This document shows, one piece after another, positions 17,629 through 26,801 of a DNA stretch of 64,000 nt; position 1 is the first letter of the stretch; each line of letters begins with the position of its first letter. Under the pieces are notes generated by a model, which saw only the letters and a list, made by a program, of their open reading frames with translations, was not told the origin of the DNA and made no database searches. Origin of the DNA: Candidatus Vicinibacter affinis (GTDB lineage: Bacteria > Bacteroidota > Bacteroidia > Chitinophagales > Saprospiraceae); assembly GCA_016714365.1 (NCBI GenBank), contig JADJNH010000005.1, positions 1,960,501-2,024,500 on the forward strand, read 5' to 3'. The position numbers and the translations under genes are program-made.

Positions 17629-18969
17629 TTAATTTCGATTGAAGGTCAATCGGGCACCTTGAGGAACGGGTAAAACTTGGTGGCCGTCATAGGCCAAATG
17701 TCCGTTGACAAAGGTGCTAAGTATTTTTCCCGCCAGGCTCTTCCCTTCAAGTGGGGACCACCCACACTTATATAATAAATCGTGTTTTTTTACCTCGAGG
17801 GTTGCTTCTGGATCCAGAATTACTAAATCCGCGAAGTAACCTTCTCTTAGAAATCCTCTGTTTTCAATCTCAAAGCATACGGCCGGATTGTGTGCCATTT
17901 TTTCAACGATAAACTCTATGCCCCAACCATGCTGCTTACCTAAAGTAAGCATGAGGTTCAGTGGGTGCTGAACAAGTGGAAGTCCTGAGGGAGCATCCGC
18001 ATAGTCCCTTGATTTTTCTTCCATGGTATGAGGAGCGTGGTCTGTAGCCACTACATCCATTTTTCCATCCATCAATGCCTGACACAATGCAAGTTTATCA
18101 TTTTCTGTTTTAATAGCAGGATTGCATTTTATTAAATTGCCCAGTTGCTCATAATCCCGGTCGTCAAAAAACAGATGGTGGACGCAAACTTCACTGGTAA
18201 TTCTTTTATTTCCCAATGGCTGGTTATTGTTAAACAAATCTAACTCCTGCGCGGTAGTAAGATGCAGGACATGCAATCTGGTTTGATGTTTTTGGGCAAG
18301 TGAAATAGCTAAACTGGAGGAGAGTTTGCAAGCCTCATGATTCCGAATCAAGGGGTGCTCCCAGGCAGGAATTTTTGACCCATATTTAAGTTTAGCGGCT
18401 TCCATGTTCCTTCTAATAGTGGGTTCATCTTCGCAATGTGTGGCAATCAGAACAGGCGCCCTTGAAAACAATGCCTCCAGGGTATTTGGTTCGTCAACCA
18501 ACATTCCTCCGGTGCTCGATCCCATAAAGACTTTAATTCCGCAGACTTTCTCATAATTTACACGGAGTACATGCTCAAGGTTGTCGTTGGATACCCCCAT
18601 GTAAAAGGAAAAGTTTGCCATGGATTTTTGGCTCGCGATCTTGTATTTTTCTTCTAGAATTTCAGGGGTCAGTGCATTGGGTATGGTATTGGGCATGTCC
18701 ATAAAGCTCGTAACCCCTCCAGCCAGAGCGGCTGAACTTTCTGTGTGGATGTCAGCCTTGTGTGTGAGCCCAGGATCCCTAAAATGCACCTGATCATCAA
18801 TGCAACCGGGAATGAGTAATTTCCCATTTACGTCAATAATTTCAGCTTCAGGATGGCTAATATCCTTGTCAATACGCTGGATGCGGCCGTCCTTCAGCAA
18901 AAGGTCTGATTCAAAAGATCTTCCTTCGTTAACCAGGGTGGCATTTTTAAAGAGTTTGTGATTTTTCAT
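17629..18969 (-). CDS. pyrC: Dihydroorotase (pyrimidine biosynthesis)
   Basis: The 446-residue amidohydrolase interconverts carbamoyl-aspartate and dihydroorotate, the third step of UMP synthesis. Landmarks are the N-terminal metal site region DDQVHFRDPG (58-67), IKVFMGSSTG around the lysine position, THCEDE, HVLHLTT and the catalytic Asp in VATDHAPHTMEEK. The usual HxH of the metal site reads Gln60-Val-His62 here. As far as I recall this Gln is common in dihydroorotases of Bacteroidota, so it is not evidence of decay. It is divergent from purK with 46 bases between starts, putting pyrimidine and purine genes on one intergenic control region. Confidence 0.92.
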   Translation of the reverse strand: MKNHKLFKNATLVNEGRSFESDLLLKDGRIQRIDKDISHPEAEIIDVNGKLLIPGCIDDQVHFRDPGLTHKADIHTESSAALAGGVTSFMDMPNTIPNALTPEILEEKYKIASQKSMANFSFYMGVSNDNLEHVLRVNYEKVCGIKVFMGSSTGGMLVDEPNTLEALFSRAPVLIATHCEDEPTIRRNMEAAKLKYGSKIPAWEHPLIRNHEACKLSSSLAISLAQKHQTRLHVLHLTTAQELDLFNNNQPLGNKRITSEVCVHHLFFDDRDYEQLGNLIKCNPAIKTENDKLALCQALMDGKMDVVATDHAPHTMEEKSRDYADAPSGLPLVQHPLNLMLTLGKQHGWGIEFIVEKMAHNPAVCFEIENRGFLREGYFADLVILDPEATLEVKKHDLLYKCGWSPLEGKSLAGKILSTFVNGHLAYDGHQVLPVPQGARLTFNRN

Positions 18970-19015
18970 AGCCCCTTTATTATTGTTTTTTCAATCTTTG
19001 CAGGTAAATATTCTA

Positions 19016-20167
19016 ATGTCATATAAACCATCAGAAAAGAAAATCGGTTTCCTGGGTGCAGGTCAATTGGGAAAAATGCTGGCACAGGAAGCCTCTAAAT
19101 TAGATCTTGAACTTCATTTCCTGGACAAAAGTAAAGATTATCCTGCCGGTAAGGTTAGCCGATTTCTTACAGAGGGAGATTTTAACAAATACCATGATGT
19201 ATTAAATTTTGGAAGATCAGTAGATGTATTGTCCATTGAGATTGAACAGGTGAATACCGAAGCCTTGGGCCAATTGCAATTGGAGGGTGTTAAGGTTTTT
19301 CCTCAGCCGGAGATCATTCGTTTAATACAAGACAAAGGATTGCAAAAACAGTTTTTGTTAACTCATGGAATTCCCACTGCACCCTTTACACTTTTTGATT
19401 CGACAGATTCCATTGTGTCAATGGTTCAGACCGGCATGATCAAATTTCCATTTGTCCAAAAACTCCGAAAAGGAGGCTATGATGGCAAAGGAGTTGAAAT
19501 CATCCGTTCGTTTGAAGATTTTCCCAAACTAATGGAAGGGCCAAGTCTGGTGGAAGAAATGGCAGATATAGTGAAGGAAATAAGCATTATAACTGTAAGA
19601 AATGAACATGGTGAAATCAGAAATTACCCGGCCGTCGAAATGTTGTTTCATCCATCTGCAAATCTGGTAGAATATCTTTTATGTCCTGCAGAAATACCCG
19701 AACAAGTGTTGGTACATGCCAATAGACTTGCATTGGAGTTAACAGAGCAATTGAGCATTGTAGGATTGTTGGCTATAGAAATGTTTGTACTAAAAGATGG
19801 GCACATTTGGATTAATGAAATGGCTCCAAGACCTCATAATAGCGGACATCACACTCTGGACAATGGCGCAACCTCTCAATTTGAAAATCACCTGAGAGCT
19901 ATTTTAGATTTACCATTGGGACCAACAGAAGGAGAGCCGTGGTCGATTATGGTTAACTTATTGGGGGCTGAAAACTTTTCTGGTCCGGCAGCTTACGAAG
20001 GACTTGAAGATTGTTTGGCTATTCCTGGCGTCCATATACATCTTTACGGAAAAGAAGAAACCAGACCACATCGAAAAATGGGTCATGTTACCATTACCGA
20101 CAAGAATTTGGCAAGCTGCCGGGAAAAGGCTAATTTCGTGCAACAAACCTTAAAAGTAAAAGCTTGA
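19016..20167 (+). CDS. purK: 5-(carboxyamino)imidazole ribonucleotide synthase
   Basis: This ATP-grasp enzyme of 383 residues carboxylates AIR with bicarbonate and ATP to give N5-CAIR in de novo purine synthesis. The N-terminal Rossmann-like start IGFLGAGQLGKMLAQEA, the glycine-rich ATP loop 'KLRKGGYDGKGVEI', and the metal-binding 'INEMAPRPHNSGHHT' are all present. ATG 19016 is chosen over a TTG 33 bases upstream, which would add residues absent from the family. The stop codon overlaps the start of purE, so the two consecutive pathway enzymes are co-translated. Confidence 0.95.
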   Translation: MSYKPSEKKIGFLGAGQLGKMLAQEASKLDLELHFLDKSKDYPAGKVSRFLTEGDFNKYHDVLNFGRSVDVLSIEIEQVNTEALGQLQLEGVKVFPQPEIIRLIQDKGLQKQFLLTHGIPTAPFTLFDSTDSIVSMVQTGMIKFPFVQKLRKGGYDGKGVEIIRSFEDFPKLMEGPSLVEEMADIVKEISIITVRNEHGEIRNYPAVEMLFHPSANLVEYLLCPAEIPEQVLVHANRLALELTEQLSIVGLLAIEMFVLKDGHIWINEMAPRPHNSGHHTLDNGATSQFENHLRAILDLPLGPTEGEPWSIMVNLLGAENFSGPAAYEGLEDCLAIPGVHIHLYGKEETRPHRKMGHVTITDKNLASCREKANFVQQTLKVKA

Positions 20168-20667
20168 ACAACGACAAAGTAGTGGGGATCATTATGGGTT
20201 CAGACAGTGATCTACCTGTTATGAAGGAGGCTGCTGACCTTTTAGATTCTTTTGGAGTTAATTTTGAAACCCGCATTGTTTCCGCACACCGTACTCCGGA
20301 ACACATGATGGATTATGCACGAACTGCCAGAGACAGAGGGATAAAAATCATTATCGCCGGGGCGGGAGGCGCTGCACATCTGCCCGGAATGGTGGCTTCA
20401 GTGACCACTTTGCCTGTTATAGGGGTTCCTGTAAAATCATCCAATTCGATAGACGGATGGGATTCCATTTTATCCATCCTCCAAATGCCAAACGGGGTTC
20501 CGGTGGCAACTGTTGCCTTGAATGCTGCAAAGAACGCGGGGATTCTGGCAGTAGAAATATTGTCAATTTTCGACACCACTCTGGCGTTTAAATTGCAAGA
20601 ATTTAAAAAACAAATGTCGGAACAGGTTTTGTCAAAGGATGAGAAGTTGAAGAATAATAGGGATTAA
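20164..20667 (+). CDS. purE: N5-CAIR mutase
   Basis: PurE class I converts N5-CAIR to CAIR, directly after PurK. The 167-residue protein shows GIIMGSDSDLPVM (phosphate loop), SAHRTPEHM with the catalytic His, and AGAGGAAHLPGM. The start is a TTG at 20164 within TTGA, overlapping the purK stop. It is forced, because the first in-frame ATG falls inside the phosphate-loop motif and would delete the first strand. A weak start coupled to upstream translation probably fixes the PurK:PurE ratio. Confidence 0.95.
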   Translation: MNNDKVVGIIMGSDSDLPVMKEAADLLDSFGVNFETRIVSAHRTPEHMMDYARTARDRGIKIIIAGAGGAAHLPGMVASVTTLPVIGVPVKSSNSIDGWDSILSILQMPNGVPVATVALNAAKNAGILAVEILSIFDTTLAFKLQEFKKQMSEQVLSKDEKLKNNRD

Positions 20668-20761
20668 AACTTTCTGCACCTAGGGATGGGGCGTGTTTGT
20701 TAGATTTTTAAATTGCCCCAGTGTTAAATCCCTCATTTTAAGTTTGGTTGGTTTTAAATCC

Positions 20762-20799
20762 AAAAAAAAAAGCCGGAAACTGAACACAGTTCCCGGCTT
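20762..20799 (-). terminator. Strong Rho-independent terminator
   Basis: On the minus strand AGCCGG (20798-20793) and CCGGCT (20776-20771) form the outer stem, extended by ACTG/CAGT inside, and a run of ten T follows. It ends the secreted multi-domain gene whose stop is at 20818. purE ends about 95 bases away on the opposite strand. Confidence 0.85.
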
Positions 20800-20817
20800 G
20801 CCATCATTTTGTATTTA

Positions 20818-23064
20818 TTATTTTGAAATTTGAATTTTTCCGTACAAATGGACTTTCCCATCGGTTAAATTATAGAATATCACACCATTCGGGAGTTTCC
20901 TTTCGGGTTCTAAAATCCATTGTTGATTTCCACTTTCAAAAGTTTGAGTAAACTGTTGAAGCGATTTTCCTTCCACATTAAATAAAGTTAAACTAAGCTT
21001 TGAAGGTTTTGGAACAAAAATATCCATTTGAAATGGACCTTGTGACAATGGATTTGGAAATAAGTTATTTATTGAAAGTGCAGATAGACTAAGTGTTTTA
21101 TTTGTTTCAATAAAATCATTTTCTCGAGTTGAAAGCTCCTTGGCTGTCAAGGTGGTTTTGCTGTCATCCAGTTCTCCAATTTTGATGGCTATAAAATCGG
21201 AATGTTCCCTGGATGATTTTAAGGATTTGTAAATAATGTATTCCGGAATATTTTCCGCAAGTGGATTAGTTGGAGATTGAAAATTATACGCAGTCGGAAC
21301 AAAACGCCATTTTCGAGGAATCTGATTGAGAGATTTGGTACCATTAATAATTGAATAAAGCAAATCAAAATCAGCATGAGTGATTTGTCCATCGTTGTTT
21401 ACATCAGCAGCCAAAATTTTATAAGGAGAAGTTATTTTTTGGGACCCAAGTACGTGTCTGAGTAAAACAATCGCATCGTACACATCTATTCCTTCAAGAT
21501 CCTCTTTGGTAGATTTTGGAACAACCATGTAATCTTTGTCTTTTTTGACATCAATAAATGCAAAATTGCCATCTTCTCTGTTCATCTTTTCTTCAGCCAT
21601 TACACCAAATACTGTATCTCGTTTTTCTTTAAAGATTGTGTCTCTTTTTTGAATATAATAAATGGTGCCGCTGGATGCTCTGATGGTATCGTAACGGATA
21701 AACGGAATCGTATCTTTGGTTATGCTGATTTTGAATGAGGTCATATCCAATAGTGAAAGTTTAACTTCTTTCTGACCTGACTTATTTTCCAATAAAACTT
21801 GTCCGTTGATGGAAAGAGTAGGGGGACGGGTTGTCAAACTGTCTTTTCTTTTGCAGTCAGGAATCCGAGCATTATTATTTTGAATTTCGATGATGGTTTT
21901 ACAGAACGATTGGTTTCCTGCAGAATCCGTCACCCACATCTCCACTTCGTTTTTACCCAATTGGTCGCAGGTAAAAATTCGATTCATTTCTCTTACATCA
22001 GAAGAAAATGAAAACCTCAAATTTTTATATCCGCATTTATGATAAGATCCATGGTCCAGATCTTTAGCCCACACCTCAATCATACCTGCATCAACTGTTC
22101 CATCCCTATTGCTGTCAACCGGCATTAATGCTACAATTATACCGGTCAGGCAATACGGAGTAGGTGGAATTTTGTTTACCACCGTTACTTTTACTTCGCA
22201 CTTCAATTCTACGCCGCATCCATATTCAGCAATAAAGTAAAATTTTGTGGTGCCCAAGGGATAATCGCCACTCGCGTCGGGGCCACCGCTCTTTGCATAG
22301 GGGGAGGTGTTTCTGATTTTTAACAAGTAGCCACATTTAGTAAATCCTTTGGCAGAATCAAGTTTTACAAAAGTGCCTTTGCAATCCAATGAAGCCTGGA
22401 CCACAGTGTCTTTAGGGCATTTTAAATAAGCGGTTGAATCTTTCAAAACTAATTTGATGACCTGGGTGTAAGTCCATATACCCGTTGGGTACTTCGCGTT
22501 CGGAATGTATTGACACCAGTCGATGACTTTCCAGTCTCTTAATATTTTCATACATCCATCTGCTACAGTAAACTTCATGTCCTTATACGTGTACATGGGT
22601 TGGCTGCAACTTCTTTTGTTGAATGTCGGATAATTAAAACCTTTCGGCAAACTTCCGGGATCGGCATTTGGATTACACCCTTCAATTTCCAATGATTTTG
22701 GCCAAATAATGTCAGCATATCCAAAAGGAGTACCGCCGCCTAAAATTGTAATGGTTTGGCTGCAGCTGTGAAAATGCCAATTCTTGTCTTCATATTCCCA
22801 GGTTCTTGTAATGGTACCTATTCCACAGGAATTTGTATTCTTAGTGACTTTGGGAGGAGGGGCATCTCTTTTAACATAATTTTCCCAGAGCCAGGCCTTT
22901 CCCCATTTGTCAAGATTGGACAGATCGTCTGTACAATTGACGGTAACATCGTGTGGGCATTCTAGCCATACACTGATTGGAGCCGCTGTGGTATTTGGGG
23001 AGTTAAAGGCAAAAAACAATACAGCACAGCTAAGGCTCAAGAGACCTTGAATCGCAGTTTTCAT
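20818..23064 (-). CDS. Large secreted multi-domain protein with dockerin-like motif and T9SS sorting domain
   Basis: The 748-residue product begins with a signal peptide (MKTAIQGLLSLSCAVLFFAF). It then has several cysteine-containing beta-domains of the HYR-like kind common in Saprospiraceae surface proteins ('LECPHDVTVNCTDD', 'LKCPKDTVVQASLDCKG', 'VTDSAGNQSFCKTIIEI'). A calcium-type dockerin-like loop, 'DVNNDGQITHADFDLL', lies near residue 550. The end is a T9SS type A domain ('NNLFPNPLSQGPFQMDIFVP'). It is probably a surface or released protein in matrix or adhesion functions; no catalytic residues are apparent. It has its own promoter box and terminator and no operon partners. Confidence 0.8.
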   Translation of the reverse strand: MKTAIQGLLSLSCAVLFFAFNSPNTTAAPISVWLECPHDVTVNCTDDLSNLDKWGKAWLWENYVKRDAPPPKVTKNTNSCGIGTITRTWEYEDKNWHFHSCSQTITILGGGTPFGYADIIWPKSLEIEGCNPNADPGSLPKGFNYPTFNKRSCSQPMYTYKDMKFTVADGCMKILRDWKVIDWCQYIPNAKYPTGIWTYTQVIKLVLKDSTAYLKCPKDTVVQASLDCKGTFVKLDSAKGFTKCGYLLKIRNTSPYAKSGGPDASGDYPLGTTKFYFIAEYGCGVELKCEVKVTVVNKIPPTPYCLTGIIVALMPVDSNRDGTVDAGMIEVWAKDLDHGSYHKCGYKNLRFSFSSDVREMNRIFTCDQLGKNEVEMWVTDSAGNQSFCKTIIEIQNNNARIPDCKRKDSLTTRPPTLSINGQVLLENKSGQKEVKLSLLDMTSFKISITKDTIPFIRYDTIRASSGTIYYIQKRDTIFKEKRDTVFGVMAEEKMNREDGNFAFIDVKKDKDYMVVPKSTKEDLEGIDVYDAIVLLRHVLGSQKITSPYKILAADVNNDGQITHADFDLLYSIINGTKSLNQIPRKWRFVPTAYNFQSPTNPLAENIPEYIIYKSLKSSREHSDFIAIKIGELDDSKTTLTAKELSTRENDFIETNKTLSLSALSINNLFPNPLSQGPFQMDIFVPKPSKLSLTLFNVEGKSLQQFTQTFESGNQQWILEPERKLPNGVIFYNLTDGKVHLYGKIQISK

Positions 23065-23132
23065 TAAAAAATGATTTAAGAATTAATAAATAAAAAGCTG
23101 ATTTTGGGAGTTAGTTGTGCAGTAATCGAAGG

Positions 23133-23140
23133 CAAATATA
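23133..23140 (-). promoter_or_regulatory. -7 box (TATATTTG) of the secreted multi-domain gene
   Basis: The minus strand reads TATATTTG 69 bases before the ATG at 23064. No clear TTG lies at the -33 position, so the match is partial. Confidence 0.4.
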
Positions 23141-23230
23141 ATAAAAAATTATAATATATAAATTTATATTTGAAAGGGGTATCCTGTCTGGTTGTCTTCA
23201 ATGAATGTTATTACGAGTGTAAAGTATTTA

Positions 23231-23263
23231 TTGCACCAGAATTAAATAAGTTCCGTATTTTTG
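23231..23263 (+). promoter_or_regulatory. Promoter TTG-N22-TATTTTTG of the small lipoprotein gene
   Basis: TTG at 23231 and TATTTTTG at 23256-23263 are spaced 22 bases apart, inside the 17-23 range of Bacteroidota housekeeping promoters. The box ends 30 bases before the ATG at 23294. Confidence 0.6.
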
Positions 23264-23293
23264 AATCAATTTTAAATAAATAAAAATCAAAAT

Positions 23294-23611
23294 ATGGCAA
23301 AATTAATTCTCCGAATGAGTTTCTTGTTAGTGGTAGCTTTGTTTGTATCATGTAAAGGTGATAGCAAAAAAGCCGAGGAAACTCAGTCTGCACCGGCTAC
23401 TACCAATTCACAACCGGCTCAAGCCGCACCTTCTTCACAGGTTCCTTCGAATTTTACTCCTTCACAGGGGCCTCCTCCATCTACTCCTCAAAATGCGAAG
23501 GGTGTGTGGCACTTTACTTGTCCTAAAGGATGTGAAGGCGGTGCAGGGGAAGCGGTTGCTTGTGCCAAATGCGGTACTACACTTACGCACAACCAGAACT
23601 ATCATCAATAG
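23294..23611 (+). CDS. Small lipoprotein with C-terminal zinc-ribbon-like motif
   Basis: The 105-residue protein has a lipoprotein signal peptide with lipidated Cys20 (LFVSC). A Pro/Gln/Ser/Thr-rich linker (about 25-68) follows. The compact C-terminal domain 'GVWHFTCPKGCEGGAGEAV' has four cysteines (76, 80, 90, 93) spaced CxxxC and CxxC. This C-terminal pattern recurs in Bacteroidota lipoproteins and looks metal-binding. The tail is His-rich (THNQNYHQ). It is presumably periplasm- or surface-facing; no function is assigned. It is convergent with tamL. Confidence 0.8.
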   Translation: MAKLILRMSFLLVVALFVSCKGDSKKAEETQSAPATTNSQPAQAAPSSQVPSNFTPSQGPPPSTPQNAKGVWHFTCPKGCEGGAGEAVACAKCGTTLTHNQNYHQ

Positions 23612-23635
23612 TTTCTAATCTTGCATTCTTCCTTT

Positions 23636-26023
23636 CTAAAAAGGGTAGTTGAGTGCGAGATGAATGTTTGAATTTTTGAACAGGGAGGACCAGTTTACGG
23701 GGTCCTTTTTGCTGTATATCCAATACCTATTTGTCTCATTTAGGTAAGGGTTTCGTAGTTTGAATCCAAGGTCAACCCTGAACAGAAAATAGGATAGATC
23801 CATTCGGAGGCCAAAACCAGTTCCGAATGCGATTTGTTCGTAAAACTTTTTAGAAAAATTCCCCAGATTATTTTCAGCACCAGACTGGGGCAAGCGCCAT
23901 ACATTGCCTGCATCGAGGAATATTGCTCCTTTAAAAATCCATATAATGTCAAATCGCCACTCTGCATTGGCTTCAAGCTTGATATCTCCAGCAGAGTAGT
24001 AATTTCCTCTCTCGCCAAGCGTGCTGGAAACTGGGTCGCCTCCTGGTCCGGGTTCTCGTATTCCCCAAGCTCTTAAACTTTGTGGGCCACCAAGAAAGAA
24101 TTGTTTGATGTAGGGTATTGTTTTACTCCCGCCGAAGGGAACTGCCAAACCGGCAGCTCCTCTTAAAGCTATGGTATTTTGGGAATTTACATAATAGTAC
24201 CAACGGTGATCTGCATCAATCTTTATGAATTTTGCCAATTCCAAGGTATTGTTTCCAATACCGGTTGAATTACTGTTAATCAATTTGCCGACAGAATTTA
24301 CCAGACTGGCTTCCAAACCACTGGTTTCTAATGAGACAATAAATGCCCGGTCAATAAAGCTTGATTTTTTACTTTGGTAATAATATTTCAGACTGCTTAA
24401 AAAGAAAGCAGTGAAGAGCCGTTTACCAATGAAGCTTTGCTCCAGAGCCTGGTTAGTTGCCAAAATATTTTGGAAGGCTGGAAAAACGGTAGGCTTATAA
24501 TAGCTGACTTCCAATGTAGTTAGAATGATTCTATTGCGCCGATTTAAATAGTAATCATACGCGATTTTAGCATTAAAGGAATTGTAACTGAACAATGCAG
24601 CCAGATTTACATAATCAAACCCAAGAGAAAAGGCAGTTTTGGACTTCAATTCCTTTCTGAGTTTAATGAATGGCCTCAGCATTAGACGGCTTAATTGGTA
24701 TGTACCGGTGATGTCATAAAAGTCAGGCAGCGTTAGGGTATTGCTGTAAGATATATTGATTGTATTTAAGCCAAAGGTGTCCACAAAATTGAGCTCAGCT
24801 CCTACCTCCACTTTAGTGTCAAAATTCTCAGCACCATGGAAAAGATTTCTATTTTTTAAATTTATATACCCTGAAACACCAAACAAGTTTCTTCCTGTAG
24901 TTCTCAGGGTTGTATAGTTCAGGTCGGTTCCGTAATCGGTTACCCATTTTTTATAAGGGGTGAGAAAAATTGTGTGATTAAGTTTGTCAGATTGGTTGCT
25001 GTCCAATTTAGTTTCAATGTTGATGAATTTATAATATTCTAGATTGGCTAGATTTAGATACGTTAGATCAATATTAGATTTATTGTAAAGACGCCCTGGC
25101 CTCAGCTCGATATTTCTGAGCAAAACATCATCCTTAATAAAGCTAATTTTATTTGAGTTGAAAAATGAAATTGAATCCAATTTAGTTTGGCTGAATATAT
25201 TCTTAACGAGAGGGTTGTAATCACCCAGGATCCGGACGCTTCCAACGGTATATCTGGTATGGCTGGACCTTTGATCAGGATTGGCAACTGTTACTTTGAC
25301 CTTAGCTTTTGTGCCAGTGGTGTCTGCATCTAAATTTTGAATATAAACAGGATTGAATTCAGCGTAACCATTGTTCAGCATAAGATCAGTAATGCGTGCT
25401 TTCTCACTTTGGAACAAGGCATTGTCCAAAGGAGATCCTGGCTTTAACATTGAGCCGGATTGATTTAAATGAAGTAATTGATCTATAGAAGTGTCTTCTG
25501 CCTGAAATTCAATCGACTCGACAAATGTCCTCTTATTGGCGCTGATCAAATATTTTACTGTGGAAGTCTTATTTTTTTTTCTAACAATTTCAGGTGCTAC
25601 AATAACTGAGAAATAACCTTTATTGTACATGTAATTGTACATATTGCTCATGGTTGCTTTTACTAAAAAAGTATCCAGAATGGCAGGAGGTTCAGATTGT
25701 TTGCTGAGAGATTTTCTAAACCAAACCTTTTTATTTTTTCTTGCTTCGAGATAATTGTAAATGGCATGACGCTTAAAAAAAAAAAGATATGTCCGGTTAG
25801 GTTTTTGTTTGAATAGAGTACCTAATTCCTGTTTAAATAAAATTTTTTCATTTAAGGTGCTAATATCAAGCAGCTCAATTTTATTCTGAGTCAAGAGCGT
25901 TTCACCGGACTTCAAGTTTTTGGTCGTATTGCACGAGAAAATAAATCCACTGACGCACAGTAAGAAGAAAAGATTAATTTTGGTCCGGATATGAGGATAG
26001 CAACAATTAGCAATAAAATTCAT
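23636..26023 (-). CDS. tamL: TamL-type BamA/TamA-family outer-membrane lipoprotein
   Basis: The 795-residue protein starts with a lipoprotein signal (lipobox FIFSC, Cys31), which distinguishes TamL from the non-lipidated TamA. POTRA-like repeats fill residues ~60-330 ('NKGYFSVIVAPEIV', 'VESIEFQAEDTSIDQLL', 'NNGYAEFNPVYI'). A C-terminal 16-strand-type barrel follows, with the family's 'LRAWGIREPGPGGD' (the L6 VRGF/Y-like loop) and a terminal Phe. TamL works with TamB in outer-membrane protein and lipid handling; tamB is not in the window. Its start lies one base from the divergent methyltransferase start, a neighbourhood I recall as common in Bacteroidota. Confidence 0.85.
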   Translation of the reverse strand: MNFIANCCYPHIRTKINLFFLLCVSGFIFSCNTTKNLKSGETLLTQNKIELLDISTLNEKILFKQELGTLFKQKPNRTYLFFFKRHAIYNYLEARKNKKVWFRKSLSKQSEPPAILDTFLVKATMSNMYNYMYNKGYFSVIVAPEIVRKKNKTSTVKYLISANKRTFVESIEFQAEDTSIDQLLHLNQSGSMLKPGSPLDNALFQSEKARITDLMLNNGYAEFNPVYIQNLDADTTGTKAKVKVTVANPDQRSSHTRYTVGSVRILGDYNPLVKNIFSQTKLDSISFFNSNKISFIKDDVLLRNIELRPGRLYNKSNIDLTYLNLANLEYYKFINIETKLDSNQSDKLNHTIFLTPYKKWVTDYGTDLNYTTLRTTGRNLFGVSGYINLKNRNLFHGAENFDTKVEVGAELNFVDTFGLNTINISYSNTLTLPDFYDITGTYQLSRLMLRPFIKLRKELKSKTAFSLGFDYVNLAALFSYNSFNAKIAYDYYLNRRNRIILTTLEVSYYKPTVFPAFQNILATNQALEQSFIGKRLFTAFFLSSLKYYYQSKKSSFIDRAFIVSLETSGLEASLVNSVGKLINSNSTGIGNNTLELAKFIKIDADHRWYYYVNSQNTIALRGAAGLAVPFGGSKTIPYIKQFFLGGPQSLRAWGIREPGPGGDPVSSTLGERGNYYSAGDIKLEANAEWRFDIIWIFKGAIFLDAGNVWRLPQSGAENNLGNFSKKFYEQIAFGTGFGLRMDLSYFLFRVDLGFKLRNPYLNETNRYWIYSKKDPVNWSSLFKNSNIHLALNYPF

Positions 26024-26024
26024 T

Positions 26025-26771
26025 ATGATTTCAAAAAATGAAATAAAATGGATTAGACAACTTCACGACAAAAAATACAGGCATGAGGAGGGCTTGTATC
26101 TTGCCGAAGGATCCAGGTTGGTGCTTGATTTGATGCAAACAAAACCTGAAGACGTTGTATTGGTGACAGGCACCAGTCTTTGGGCTTCGAAGCACGCTAC
26201 AAAGCTAAGAGAATTTTCTGAACAATTCAAAGAAATAGGAGCTGATGACCTTGGAAGAATAGCCAGCTTGAAATCAACTGACGAAGTGCTGGGAGTCTTT
26301 CGTTTCCCTGTATTTAATGAAATCATTCTCCAGGATATGCCTGTGAGTCTTTACCTGGATGAAGTTCGTGATCCCGGCAACCTTGGCACCATTATTCGGA
26401 CGGCAGATTGGTTTGGAGTCAAAGAAATATTCCTTGCGCCAGGATCTACGGATACCTACAACTCCAAAACAATTCAAGCTTCCATGTCCAGCATTGCAAG
26501 GGTGAAGGTCAGTGAGGTAGATATTAATTTTTTGAAAGAATTTGTTGGATTTGGGACACTGATAGGCACAGCAATGAATGGAAAGCCATATACACAGCTT
26601 CAATTGAAAAAACCTGCTATTATATGTTTGGGAAATGAATCTCATGGATTGTCTAAAGATATTTTCGAGCTTTGTCAGGAAGTTGTGACTATACCCTCTA
26701 AAAGTCTGGGTTCAGAATCACTAAATGTAGCAGTGAGTGCCGGAATTATTTTATCTCATTTTTGCATTTGA
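26025..26771 (+). CDS. TrmH/SpoU-family RNA 2'-O-methyltransferase
   Basis: The 248-residue protein has an N-terminal substrate-binding domain (KYRHEEGLYLAEGSRLV) and a C-terminal SPOUT domain. The three family motifs are visible: DEVRDPGNLGTIIRTADWFG, LGNESHGLS and IPSKSLGSESLNVAVSAGI. It transfers a methyl group from SAM to a ribose 2'-OH in rRNA or tRNA; the nucleotide target cannot be told. The quinone-oxidoreductase gene begins 30 bases downstream, so it probably heads a three-gene operon with that gene and the phosphoesterase. Confidence 0.92.
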   Translation: MISKNEIKWIRQLHDKKYRHEEGLYLAEGSRLVLDLMQTKPEDVVLVTGTSLWASKHATKLREFSEQFKEIGADDLGRIASLKSTDEVLGVFRFPVFNEIILQDMPVSLYLDEVRDPGNLGTIIRTADWFGVKEIFLAPGSTDTYNSKTIQASMSSIARVKVSEVDINFLKEFVGFGTLIGTAMNGKPYTQLQLKKPAIICLGNESHGLSKDIFELCQEVVTIPSKSLGSESLNVAVSAGIILSHFCI

Positions 26772-26801
26772 ATATAATTGGTATTTAAGCATAACTCATT
26801 T

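Noticed and set aside
18983..19015. N-terminal extension of purK from a TTG
   Set aside because: It would add residues not present in the family and lie in the divergent control region; ATG 19016 gives the normal N-terminus.
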